From Vibrio owensii CAIM 1854 = LMG 25443 (GTDB taxonomy: Bacteria; Pseudomonadota; Gammaproteobacteria; Enterobacterales; Vibrionaceae): 64,000 nt of DNA. Position 1 is the first letter of the stretch; every line of letters begins with the position of its first letter. The translations under genes were made by a program, and so were the position numbers. The DNA lies in the NCBI RefSeq assembly GCF_000817815.1, contig NZ_JPRD01000052.1:1-64000 (forward strand), given 5' to 3'. This document shows, one piece after another, positions 1-8,488 of the stretch. The notes beneath the pieces are model-generated. The model was not told the DNA's origin. It searched no databases and was given only the letters and a program-made list of their open reading frames with translations.

Positions 1-54
1 GGGGGGAGTCCATACATCGAGAAGGAGGAACGACTGAGTCAGGAATCTCTCAAA

Positions 55-900
55 TCAACTACCACTCAGGCTAAGGCGAAAACTCTCCGCATCATGCAGG
101 GGCACATCGAGCAATTCACAAATCTCTTTCAATCGCCGAACTTGCTCTGCATTGCTTTTCGCGAGCTGACCATCCGAACTCAAATGGTTGTTCTCAAAGC
201 CTACCCGAACATCCAATCCCAGTAACATTGCATGGGTTAAACAGTCTTGCTCTCTCGCGCCAAACGCGCACACGGCACATCTAACGTTCTCTTCGATAAA
301 TCGCTCCAAATGCAGTGCCCGTAAGTCCCATGGCGAAGATTGTTGAGGTTCATGATATCGACCAAGTACCACTAACGCGTGTTGGTTTTGCTTTGGTAAA
401 ACGCCTCGCTCTCTTAGGGAGAAATAGCGCTCGATGTCTGCCTGATCATACAAAATGATTTGGCTGAGAATGCCCTGAGAAGCGACCCAATCAAAAAAGA
501 CAAGACCTTGCTCCTCACTCTGCTCATCAGGAATCAGTTCACGCAAAGCAAAAGAAGCGGCTTCTGGTTTTACCACTTTGATCAGCGCCATTTGCTGTTG
601 TGGTGAATACATACCAACAGCCTCAGTTGTGAGCTGAACTATCATCGAATTCCCAACCGCAGCTTTCACCGCGTGGTAGATTTCTAAGTTGTCATCAACC
701 TCTAGAGAATGCCTGCCTTGCACATCTCTCGCGTGCAAATGGATCATGGTAGACCCTGCCGTCTGACATGCTTTCGCCTCGGCAACCATTTCTTCAGTAT
801 TCATCGGCAATTGAGCATGGTCTTGCTTGGTTTTTTTCGCTCCATTAGGCGCAACAATAATCGCGATTCGAGCTCTTTCTATTGGGGAATTTATTACCAT
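55..900 (-). CDS. BKACE-family beta-keto acid cleavage enzyme (DUF849)
   Basis: This 281-residue protein belongs to the BKACE family, whose founding member cleaves 3-keto-5-aminohexanoate. The family condenses a beta-keto acid with acetyl-CoA and releases acetoacetate and a new acyl-CoA, in the cytoplasm, using a bound divalent metal. The family signature HLHARD is at residues 54-59, where the two His residues would bind metal. The length is normal for the family (about 270-310). The start ATG lies inside the end of the upstream aminotransferase gene (7-base overlap), so the two are probably translationally coupled. The real beta-keto acid is not deducible from sequence; family members differ widely in substrate. 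Family assignment is firm, substrate unknown. Confidence 0.85.
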   Translation of the reverse strand: MVINSPIERARIAIIVAPNGAKKTKQDHAQLPMNTEEMVAEAKACQTAGSTMIHLHARDVQGRHSLEVDDNLEIYHAVKAAVGNSMIVQLTTEAVGMYSPQQQMALIKVVKPEAASFALRELIPDEQSEEQGLVFFDWVASQGILSQIILYDQADIERYFSLRERGVLPKQNQHALVVLGRYHEPQQSSPWDLRALHLERFIEENVRCAVCAFGAREQDCLTHAMLLGLDVRVGFENNHLSSDGQLAKSNAEQVRRLKEICELLDVPLHDAESFRLSLSGS

Positions 901-2222
901 GTTTTCGACACCTCTCTGAGTGTACGAGTGAGCTTTTCCACCAGCTCGTCGATGTGGCTTCGTTCGATGATAAAAGGCGGAGCAAGAAGGATATGATGCC
1001 CATTGACACCATCAATCGTGCCCCCCATTGGATAGCACATCAGTCCATTTTTCATCGCTTGATGTTTGATCTTTTTGTCTACCAAAATTGAATTAGGCAG
1101 AGGGATTTTACTTACTTTGTCTGCTACAAGCTCAATGCCAAGAAACAGCCCTTTACCACGAATATCCCCAATATATGGGAAGTCTGAAAGCGCCGATTCG
1201 AGCTCTCTTTTTAACATCGCCCCTTGTTGATTGACGGCTTGCAGGAGCTTTTGGTCACCGATGGTCTGAATGGTTGCAACGGCGGCTGCGCATGCGACGG
1301 GATGCGCCATAAAAGTATGCCCATGTTGAAAGAAGCCACTACCAGACGCGATTGCTTGATAGACTCTGTCATTGGCAACAACGGCTCCGATAGGTTGATA
1401 ACCCGCACCTAATCCTTTCGCCATGCAGACTAAATCTGGGACGGCTTGCTCTTGTTCAAAAGCAAAAAAGCTACCGCTACGTCCAACGCCACACATCACT
1501 TCATCCATGATCAGCAACACATCATAGCGATCGCAAATCTCTCGTATTCGTTTGAAGTAACCTTGAGTGGCAGGTACTGCGCCAGCTGTTGCGCCAACAA
1601 TCGGCTCTGCAACAAACGCCATGACGTTATCTGCGCCCTGCTCTAAAATTTTAGCTTCAAGTTCATTGGCAGCTCTCAGTGAGTAATCGAGCTCTGATTC
1701 ACCTTCTCTTTGATGACGATAGGCATAGCACGGCGCAATGTGATGGCTTGGGTGCAAAATGGGTTTAAAAGGCTCACGCCGCCATTCATTACCACCAACA
1801 GCCAACGCACCAAGCGTATTACCGTGATAACTTTGCTGGCGAGCAATAAACTGCTTTTTCTCTGGCTTACCACATTCCACAAAGTATTGTCTTGCCATCT
1901 TTAGTGCAGATTCAACCGCTTCAGAGCCCCCACTGACTAAGTAGACGTGATTGAATCGCGATGGCATTTGCTGGCAAATCAACTCAGCTAACTGCTCACT
2001 TACTTCACTAGTAAAAAAGCCAGTATGAGCAAAAGGTACTTTTTCGATTTGGTCGAGCATGGCTTGTTTAACAGCTTGGTGGCTGTGCCCAAGGTTTGAT
2101 ACGGCAGCGCCACCGCAAGCATCGAGGTATTGGTTGCCTTGGTTATCGAACAGGTAAACCCCTTCCCCTCTGGCGATAGTGGGCAATTTGGTGTGGCAAT
2201 GACGGTGAAACACGTAAGACAT
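894..2222 (-). CDS. Class III (PLP) aminotransferase
   Basis: A 442-residue fold-type I, class III omega-aminotransferase. The N-terminal G-x-Y-L-F-D-x-x-G-x-x-Y-L-D segment (residues 21-34), the SGGSEAVE phosphate-binding loop near 97-104, the Asp240-Glu241 pair, and the PLP lysine in CMAKGLGAGY (Lys269) are all visible. Such enzymes move an amino group from an omega- or beta-amino acid, amine or ornithine-like donor to pyruvate or 2-oxoglutarate. It overlaps the BKACE gene by 7 bases. The simplest reading is a two-step route: a beta-amino acid is transaminated to a beta-keto acid, which BKACE then cleaves. The donor cannot be told from sequence alone. An unusual pair of dyads lies upstream at 2307-2413. 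Confidence 0.87.
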   Translation of the reverse strand: MSYVFHRHCHTKLPTIARGEGVYLFDNQGNQYLDACGGAAVSNLGHSHQAVKQAMLDQIEKVPFAHTGFFTSEVSEQLAELICQQMPSRFNHVYLVSGGSEAVESALKMARQYFVECGKPEKKQFIARQQSYHGNTLGALAVGGNEWRREPFKPILHPSHHIAPCYAYRHQREGESELDYSLRAANELEAKILEQGADNVMAFVAEPIVGATAGAVPATQGYFKRIREICDRYDVLLIMDEVMCGVGRSGSFFAFEQEQAVPDLVCMAKGLGAGYQPIGAVVANDRVYQAIASGSGFFQHGHTFMAHPVACAAAVATIQTIGDQKLLQAVNQQGAMLKRELESALSDFPYIGDIRGKGLFLGIELVADKVSKIPLPNSILVDKKIKHQAMKNGLMCYPMGGTIDGVNGHHILLAPPFIIERSHIDELVEKLTRTLREVSKTW

Positions 2223-2306
2223 GAGCGTCCTTTCCTAGTGACTATTTTCTAAGCATAGTCAGTAAGATGAGACTTATACGCAAGGTAAGAAAAGTACACC
2301 ACCATG

Positions 2307-2335
2307 AGCATTTGGAATACCGTAACCCAAATGCT
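2307..2335. promoter_or_regulatory. Inverted repeat upstream of the aminotransferase gene
   Basis: AGCATTTGG and its exact complement CCAAATGCT (9-base arms) flank an 11-base spacer, about 85 bases upstream of the aminotransferase ATG. There is no T-tract on the 3' side on either strand, so it does not read as an intrinsic terminator. An operator is plausible. The right arm contains GTAACCCAAA, which recurs at 2401-2410. Confidence 0.4.
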
Positions 2336-2375
2336 AAAAAATCATTATAAATAAGCACCTTATAGAAATAAGACC

Positions 2376-2413
2376 AGCTTTTGGTAAGGCTGACCTATGG
2401 GTAACCCAAAGCT
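2376..2413 (-). repeat. Second, related dyad between metY and the aminotransferase gene
   Basis: AGCTTTTGG is matched by CCAAAGCT with one bulged base. The right half again contains GTAACCCAAA and a nested palindrome TGGGTAACCCA. It lies 17 bases past the metY stop, so it may serve as a weak metY terminator (only a broken T-tract follows on the minus strand) or as a second regulatory site for the genes to its left. Confidence 0.35.
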
Positions 2414-2429
2414 ATGTTAGAAAGTATAA

Positions 2430-3698
2430 TTACGCGTTCAGAGCTTGTTCTAAATCAGCCAGAATATCATCGATATGTTCAATGCCGACAGACAAACGAA
2501 TCATCTCTGGAGAGACGCCCGCTTGCTTTTGCTCCGCCTCACTCAACTGTCGGTGTGTAGTTGATGCAGGATGACAAGCAAGCGACTTCGCATCACCAAT
2601 ATTCACCAGTCGCTTGAATATCTTAAGCGCATCGTAAAAACGCACACCCGCCTCGTAACCGTCTTTTAAACCAAACGACAAGATCGCCGACGGCTTACCT
2701 TGCATGTATTTCTCTGCCAATGGATAGAACTCAGAGTCTGGCAAGCCTGCGTAACTTACCCAACTCACTTTATCGTGCTGGCTTAAGTATTCCGCAACTT
2801 TGAGTGCGTTTTCGGTGTGTCTCTCCATACGCAACGACAGCGTTTCCAGGCCCTGCATCAACATAAACGCATTCATCGGTGACAAAGCAGAACCAGTATT
2901 ACGCAAAGGAACGGTGCGAGCACGGCCAATAAACGCAGCCTCTCCAAATGCCTCGGTGTAAACCACGCCGTGGTAAGAAGGTTCAGGCTGATTAAATACT
3001 GGGAAACGATCTTTGTGCTGCGCCCAAGGAAACTTGCCCGAATCAATGATGATGCCACCTAATGTCGTACCGTGACCACCCACGTACTTAGTCAATGAAT
3101 GAACCACGATATCTGCACCAAATTCAATTGGCTTACATAGCACTGGAGTTGCGACTGTATTGTCTACAATGACAGGCACGCCCTGCGCATGAGCCAGCTC
3201 AGCAACACGTTCAAGATCGATGATATTGCCAGCCGGATTACCAATGCTTTCACAGTAAACCGCTTTGGTATTCTCATCGATAAGCTCAGCGAGACTTTCA
3301 GGTTTGTCATCCTTGGCAAAACGTACCTCAATACCTTGGTTCGGCAACATATGCGCAAATAAAGTGTAAGTGCCGCCGTATAGCTGAGGAGTAGAAACGA
3401 TGTTATCGCCGGCTTGCGCGAGCGTGAGAATGGCATAGTTAATTGCCGCACTGCCTGCACTGACAACCAAACCAGCAATACCACCTTCTAGTGCTGCCAT
3501 ACGTTTTTCCAACACGTCATTGGTTGGGTTCATAATGCGGGTGTAAATGTTACCTGGAACTTCAAGGTTAAAGAGATCGGCACCATGCTGAGCATTATCA
3601 AACTCATACGCGACCGTCTGGTAAATCGGTGTCGCAACAGATTTGGTTGTTGGGTCGGTTTCGTAGCCAAAATGGATCGAGAGTGTTTCGTCTTTCAT
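2430..3698 (-). CDS. metY: O-acetylhomoserine sulfhydrylase / aminocarboxypropyltransferase
   Basis: This 422-residue protein is a PLP enzyme of the Cys/Met metabolism family. Its length (about 420-430) and internal sequences point to the MetY branch, which makes homocysteine (or methionine) directly from O-acetylhomoserine and sulfide (or methanethiol). This bypasses the cystathionine route. The PLP lysine is Lys204 in HSLTKYVGGHG, and the Y-x-R-x-x-N-P-T phosphate-binding segment is at residues 52-59. A GGAAG ribosome site precedes the ATG. The gene is transcribed alone, divergent from the MscS gene. No MetJ box repeats or S-adenosylmethionine riboswitch are apparent upstream. Confidence 0.9.
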   Translation of the reverse strand: MKDETLSIHFGYETDPTTKSVATPIYQTVAYEFDNAQHGADLFNLEVPGNIYTRIMNPTNDVLEKRMAALEGGIAGLVVSAGSAAINYAILTLAQAGDNIVSTPQLYGGTYTLFAHMLPNQGIEVRFAKDDKPESLAELIDENTKAVYCESIGNPAGNIIDLERVAELAHAQGVPVIVDNTVATPVLCKPIEFGADIVVHSLTKYVGGHGTTLGGIIIDSGKFPWAQHKDRFPVFNQPEPSYHGVVYTEAFGEAAFIGRARTVPLRNTGSALSPMNAFMLMQGLETLSLRMERHTENALKVAEYLSQHDKVSWVSYAGLPDSEFYPLAEKYMQGKPSAILSFGLKDGYEAGVRFYDALKIFKRLVNIGDAKSLACHPASTTHRQLSEAEQKQAGVSPEMIRLSVGIEHIDDILADLEQALNA

Positions 3699-3898
3699 GC
3701 ATCTTCCCTGAACTATTGAGTGAATGGTTATTCTTTTATATTGCCGATTTTTTCAGCAAAGAAAAGCTGTTTGAGTCACATTGAAGGGATTGGACTTTAT
3801 TCAAGTCAGACGGAGATAAAGAGATAACAACAAGGCTTTTCCGCATATGAAAATCATTGACTAGACTTATTCAATAATCACAAGGCTAGGATAATATA

Positions 3899-5551
3899 AT
3901 GAAAACAATCACATCATCGATACTCAGTGTCTGCTGTGTACTTTTCACGTTCTTTGCTCAGGCTGAGGAAGCTTTCCCCCTCGCACCTCCCGATCTCTCT
4001 AGCCCTCAAAAAGCACTCACAAGCTTTGAGACTTTGGTTTCACAAGCGAATCAGCAGCTGACAGAAATCATCGAAGATCCAACCCAAAATACCGAACCAA
4101 ACCGACAACACATCTATGCACTTTTCGACAAAGCAACTCAAACCTTCGATCTGTCTAAAGTACCGGAATCTAGCCAAAATCGAGTTGCTATTGAATCGGT
4201 CATGTTGATGAAAGAAATTCTCGACCGAGCCCCGCCTTTGGACTTATCACTCATTCCAGATAGCAACACACTGGATCGCTGGCAAATACCAGATACGGGT
4301 TTGGAGCTGATCAAACAAGCTGATGGACAGTACCGTTTCTCAGCGCAAACCGTGCATGGGCTTTACAGTGATTACTTGTTGGTAAAGCATCTACCCTCTC
4401 ATTCAGGCGCGGACTTGGATTACTACCAGTATTATTCGCTAAGCGCAGGACGATTGATTCCACCAACATGGTTTCACCTCGTAGAAACATTACCAAGCGT
4501 ATTTATGCTTGAATATGGAGATCAAGCGATATGGCAATGGCTCGGGTTGGTTCTTTCTCTAACCATCTCCTTACTTGCTTTGCTCTATAACCATATTCAC
4601 TCTCCGATTTCGAAAGCCATATGTGCCGTACTTACTTTGAGTGGCTTTCTCTATCTCGCAGACTATCAACTCAACTTAACTGGCATACTGATGTCGACGC
4701 TTAACGTCATCATAGAACTCATTTGTTGGCTACTACTCAGTCAAGTGGCTTACCTATTGATTTACAAAACTTGCCGTTTATTAATGAGTAAGCAGCGCAC
4801 GAATACCACGCTTCGCCAAAGTCTGACCCAAATAATTGGCACTTTATTAGGTTCAATGGCAGCCATTGCCTGTCTTGGTTATGGTTTGAATCGCTTAGGA
4901 GTCCCTGTTTATGGCATTGTGACTGGCTTGAGTTTAGGGGGAATGGGAATGGCAATCGCACTCGCTATCCGTCCAACTATGGAGAACTTAATCGGTGGGG
5001 TTATCTTGTTCCTAGACAAATCGTTATCGGTGGGTGATTACTGCCAAATTGGCAGCCAGTCAGGAGTTATCGAACAAATAGGTGTGCGTTCAACACGAAT
5101 TCGAGCGAAAGACCGAACACAAATCACCATTGCCAATGGTGACCTTATTAAGCGAGAGATCATCAACTACAGCCGTCGTGACCGATATCCTTTCAAAGCG
5201 ACTATCGGGTTACGCTATGAGACTAGCATGTCTCAATTGCAGAGCATTACAGAGAAAATTACGTCCTTACTAAAAGAGCATCCCGATGTTTTAGATTCAC
5301 CGCTTCGAGTTCACTTTAGTGCCTTCAATGCTTACAGTCTGGATATTGAAATACTCGCTCATTTGAACACGACAAATAGAGAGACATTCCTCAACTTGCA
5401 GCAAGAACTTCTTATCTTGATTGATAAGATCATTACCGCAGAAGGCGCTCAATTTGCTTTCCCTTCAAGTACCACATACCTCGCCACAGATACTTTACAG
5501 CCAGCGCCAGCAGTCACACCCAAGACCGTTCAAGCAGTCCCTCAAACATAG
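3899..5551 (+). CDS. MscS-family mechanosensitive channel with periplasmic N-terminal domain
   Basis: A 550-residue protein with a cleavable-looking signal peptide (residues 1-22, ending AQA), then a hydrophilic periplasmic region of about 180 residues. Several membrane spans follow (about 210-330), then the MscS pore helix and cytoplasmic beta domain. The conserved Gly/Ala-rich pore segment GLSLGGMGMAIALAIRPT and the downstream ENLIGGVILFLDKSLSVGD are clear. Such channels open under membrane tension and release solutes during hypo-osmotic shock. It is longer than minimal MscS (286 residues in E. coli) but shorter than MscK-type proteins. The Pro/Thr/Ala-rich C-terminal tail is probably disordered. 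It converges on the lipase gene and shares a bidirectional terminator with it. Confidence 0.85.
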   Translation: MKTITSSILSVCCVLFTFFAQAEEAFPLAPPDLSSPQKALTSFETLVSQANQQLTEIIEDPTQNTEPNRQHIYALFDKATQTFDLSKVPESSQNRVAIESVMLMKEILDRAPPLDLSLIPDSNTLDRWQIPDTGLELIKQADGQYRFSAQTVHGLYSDYLLVKHLPSHSGADLDYYQYYSLSAGRLIPPTWFHLVETLPSVFMLEYGDQAIWQWLGLVLSLTISLLALLYNHIHSPISKAICAVLTLSGFLYLADYQLNLTGILMSTLNVIIELICWLLLSQVAYLLIYKTCRLLMSKQRTNTTLRQSLTQIIGTLLGSMAAIACLGYGLNRLGVPVYGIVTGLSLGGMGMAIALAIRPTMENLIGGVILFLDKSLSVGDYCQIGSQSGVIEQIGVRSTRIRAKDRTQITIANGDLIKREIINYSRRDRYPFKATIGLRYETSMSQLQSITEKITSLLKEHPDVLDSPLRVHFSAFNAYSLDIEILAHLNTTNRETFLNLQQELLILIDKIITAEGAQFAFPSSTTYLATDTLQPAPAVTPKTVQAVPQT

Positions 5552-5559
5552 AGATTTAA

Positions 5560-5585
5560 AAAACCGCCTCGAATGAGGCGGTTTT
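5560..5585. terminator. Bidirectional intrinsic terminator (MscS gene / lipase gene)
   Basis: An 11-base perfect stem AAAACCGCCTC/GAGGCGGTTTT with a GAAT tetraloop has A-rich and T-rich flanks that work on both strands. It lies between the two convergent genes. Confidence 0.9.
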
Positions 5586-5595
5586 ATATTGAAGA

Positions 5596-6732
5596 CTAAA
5601 AGCTAGTTTTTAGTGCGGCTTTTACTGCTGTATTTAGTTTGCCTAAAACCAGTTCGAATACCCAACGGATAAAGGGGAAAGTGAATTTAATCGCAATTTG
5701 GGCAACCTTACCTGCAAACACCAACATATGACCAAGTAAGCCTTTTACGCGAGAGGCAAATTCACTAGAAAGCTCTGAGATTTTTACCATTGAGCGCGCC
5801 ATCGCATCGTAGATAGTCGCGATTGCAGCACCGCCACTTTGTAATGCAAAAACTGTTGCCGCAAAGCCACCATCAATCAACAGTGTAAGGATTGCCGCTG
5901 AAATCTTATCTGCCCAATCAGCAGAAGGTTTCGCTTGCAATCGATTCTCGTAATTCAGGACTACACGTTTAAAAGCTGAATTCGCTTTTTGAAGCCCTAG
6001 GCTATCCCACATTGCTGATTGTGTGTAAGAGCTATATTCCGACATAAAATGCGCACTAGGAAGCAGTCCCTGAGCACGGTTCAATATGTACTCTGAACCA
6101 TCATAAGGCACATGATAAAAAGGCCACACTGGCGCTTTTGTCACGGGGTCTGCACCATTCACACAACGAAAATGGGACGATATACGCGAAGATGAGTTAA
6201 CAGAAAACGACTTCATTCCCACCCGCGGTGAGCCAAAGGTATACAAATTAACTTTTCCTTTAAATTCAGGAGAAGCCGATATCCAATTTGCAGCCAAAGT
6301 GGCAAGTGCGCCGCCTAAACTGTGTCCGACACAATGAATAGTGCCATTACCCATAACCGGATTATCACGCAGAAAGCGAGTTAGGCCTTTTTTCATAGAA
6401 TAGAAAGTCGTTTGAAACCCAGAGTGAACGACCTCTCCTGTCCCCGTTCCTTTTCCACTACAAGTTAAGTCGGTGATTCCATCAGCTAACCCTGCGGTAC
6501 CTCTAAAAGCTAGGACTAAGTCGTTCTTGTGACGCTGACTTTTTCCTTTCCCCAACAAAGCAAATCCAGTTTCAGGGCGAAAGAAAAAACCACCAGATGT
6601 ACCGACTTCTACTTTCGAAAAACTAAAGTGATTATCAACTACAGCAGGCAGTTTCACACGTTCAAGATTATGCTTAACTTCATAAGCAATAATGCTTAGC
6701 TCACTAGCCAGTAAAGGAGAAATAGCGCTCAT
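5596..6732 (-). CDS. Class 3 lipase family protein
   Basis: A 378-residue alpha/beta hydrolase of the lipase class 3 family. The nucleophile elbow is GHSLGG (Ser138). The probable acid is Asp195 in NGADPV, and the catalytic His is probably His207 in FYHVPYDG. LAFRGT near residues 74-79 is the family oxyanion segment. It has no N-terminal signal peptide. The last 100 or so residues carry two or three hydrophobic or amphipathic stretches (about 276-300 and 345-365) that could associate with membranes. It starts 3 bases after the stop of a small exported protein and is clearly co-transcribed with it. Lipases of this family occur both as housekeeping enzymes and as secreted antibacterial effectors; sequence alone does not decide. 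Confidence 0.8.
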   Translation of the reverse strand: MSAISPLLASELSIIAYEVKHNLERVKLPAVVDNHFSFSKVEVGTSGGFFFRPETGFALLGKGKSQRHKNDLVLAFRGTAGLADGITDLTCSGKGTGTGEVVHSGFQTTFYSMKKGLTRFLRDNPVMGNGTIHCVGHSLGGALATLAANWISASPEFKGKVNLYTFGSPRVGMKSFSVNSSSRISSHFRCVNGADPVTKAPVWPFYHVPYDGSEYILNRAQGLLPSAHFMSEYSSYTQSAMWDSLGLQKANSAFKRVVLNYENRLQAKPSADWADKISAAILTLLIDGGFAATVFALQSGGAAIATIYDAMARSMVKISELSSEFASRVKGLLGHMLVFAGKVAQIAIKFTFPFIRWVFELVLGKLNTAVKAALKTSF

Positions 6733-6735
6733 TTA

Positions 6736-7329
6736 TTACTCTTCCTTGATCTTGCTTTTTAACACATGGGTATCAGTCGTTTCATCATATTCGTATGTAT
6801 CAATTTTCTGATTGTTCCAATCACATACCGAATGAACGGGTGTGCGCCTATTACTATCAGAATATATTTCAACCTCATGAATTCGCTTACTGTTTGATAA
6901 TTCACAATCTACGTTCATTAGCATCCAACGCAGTGATTCCGCACCTTCAGTTGGTACCCATGTGCCCCAGATCTCTTTCTTTTCAGAGTCGCAATCGACA
7001 CAGATGTTTTGATAGACCTTCAAACTACCTCCAAAGAGATCTCCAGGAGCACTAGAACGAACAACGATCCGTTCAAAAGAAAATTCTCCTAGCTCATTGG
7101 TCTGAACTTCGTCCGTTAAGGTTTTGCCTTTTTTGTACCCTTCATAATAAAGCTCTCGATGAACCGTCAACCCCGCCTGCGGCACGCCATCAAGCTTGAT
7201 AACACCACGCACGTCCGGAGACATTTCCACATCGTATTTTTTGAACGGCCAAAACATTGCACTTGCTCCTACCGAAAATAGAGCTAGGGCCAACATAAGA
7301 GAGATTCTTTTAGCCATAGTCTTTCTCAT
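6736..7329 (-). CDS. Small exported protein, transthyretin-like domain, partner of the lipase
   Basis: A 197-residue protein with a strong signal peptide (residues 1-24, cleavage near GASA). The first 60 mature residues show the pattern of a carboxypeptidase-regulatory / transthyretin-like beta sandwich: G-V-I-K-L-D-G-V-P-Q-A-G followed later by T-N-E-L-G-E-F-S-F. It resembles Vibrio proteins carrying DUF6795, but I assign that less surely. Five Cys in the mature part could form disulfides in the periplasm. It directly precedes the lipase gene (3-base gap). A second ATG at 7317 is an equally possible start. Its function is unknown; it may modulate or neutralise the lipase, or act separately at the envelope. 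Confidence 0.7.
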   Translation of the reverse strand: MRKTMAKRISLMLALALFSVGASAMFWPFKKYDVEMSPDVRGVIKLDGVPQAGLTVHRELYYEGYKKGKTLTDEVQTNELGEFSFERIVVRSSAPGDLFGGSLKVYQNICVDCDSEKKEIWGTWVPTEGAESLRWMLMNVDCELSNSKRIHEVEIYSDSNRRTPVHSVCDWNNQKIDTYEYDETTDTHVLKSKIKEE

Positions 7330-7479
7330 CCATTGATTAATTTTTGGATGATATGGAAAAAGAAGACAGAGTGAGAGGAGTTAATAAACGGAAGGCAATT
7401 TGTGGGAAGCAATTCGAAGTATCATGTAATTAAGAAATTTATTTTTATTATTTCTTAAACACTCGTGCCAATTATCTCT

Positions 7480-8382
7480 CTACATTGATGATTGGACTTG
7501 CTGTAAAAGCCAACGTCTAAATCGTGCTGTAGGCTCACTTTTGGTATTAATGATCAGGTAGTAGCCTGCGTTAGCATCCACTGGTTCAAATGGCGAGACT
7601 AAGCGACCGCTTTCAAGTTCATCTTCCACCAGCGCCATACGTGCCATTGCTATCCCCACTCCAGCTTCGGCGGCAGACATTGCCATATCCGTACGATTAA
7701 AGAAGTGCCCTACCTCTGTTTTGAAATCGATCCCCATGCTTGATGCCCAGTACAGCCATTCATAGTCACGCGGAGCCTTATCCCATGGCATAACATCGTG
7801 CAGTAATGTCGCGTCTCTCCATTGTTCTGGTGACGCTTTAAGAGTTTTTAGCCACCTATGATCCTCAAGGTATTTGGGGCTCATCACCGGTAGAAGTTGC
7901 TCATTGAGAATCCGCTCTGCGCTTTTATCTCGATAGGGATGAGAACCGTAGTCTATCGCAACGTCATAGTCCTTTAGCTCACTATTCACTAGTGCTCCCT
8001 CTGCAAAAATCTGCACTTGGAGATCGGGGTTTTCTAGATGAAAGCTTTCAAGGCGTGGAACCAACCATTTAAACGCAAAAGAAGGCGTCAGCTTGAGGCG
8101 AATTTCATTGTGGGGCTTTTCAATTTGTAGCTCTTTAAGTGTCTTTCCTAGTTCTGAGAAGTGAAATTGTGAGGATTGAGATAACTGCAATCCTTTAGGC
8201 GTCAATCGAATTCCACGCGAGTGGCGTTCAAACAAAGTAAAACCAAGCTGTTCTTCTAACTGAATGATTTGCTGGCTGATCGCCCCCGTCGTTAGGTGCA
8301 ATGCCTTTGCAGCACTGGTAAAGCTGCTGTGTTCCGCCACTTGGCTGAATAACCACAATCCGCTAACGACACTGCTTTTCAT
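7480..8382 (-). CDS. LysR-type transcriptional regulator divergent from dadA
   Basis: A 300-residue LysR-family regulator. The N-terminal winged helix-turn-helix (residues 5-65) contains the typical SFTSAAKALHLTTGAISQQI segment, followed by the LysR substrate-binding domain. I start it at 8382 because the family N-terminus begins there; the longer frame would run across the divergent dadA promoter and start. It faces dadA across a 106-base intergenic region, the usual arrangement for a LysR protein controlling its neighbour. D-alanine, L-alanine or another amino acid as effector is an inference from the adjacent genes. Confidence 0.85.
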   Translation of the reverse strand: MKSSVVSGLWLFSQVAEHSSFTSAAKALHLTTGAISQQIIQLEEQLGFTLFERHSRGIRLTPKGLQLSQSSQFHFSELGKTLKELQIEKPHNEIRLKLTPSFAFKWLVPRLESFHLENPDLQVQIFAEGALVNSELKDYDVAIDYGSHPYRDKSAERILNEQLLPVMSPKYLEDHRWLKTLKASPEQWRDATLLHDVMPWDKAPRDYEWLYWASSMGIDFKTEVGHFFNRTDMAMSAAEAGVGIAMARMALVEDELESGRLVSPFEPVDANAGYYLIINTKSEPTARFRRWLLQQVQSSM

Positions 8383-8488
8383 CTTTGAGCCTATAGTTTT
8401 TCTAAACGCTGAATGTAATTTATATCGATTGTTAACAAAAGGTAAAGAAGAGAAACTGCGCAACATCGAAAATGTGTGGAGCGCATCA

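Noticed and set aside
1..54. Partial gene at the left edge
   Set aside because: The 54 bases contain a purine-rich GAAGGAGG but no frame long enough to identify.
8264..8488. N-terminal extension of dadA of 75 residues
   Set aside because: The extension runs through the opposite-strand LysR gene; the FAD motif begins right after the ATG at 8489, which has a good ribosome site.
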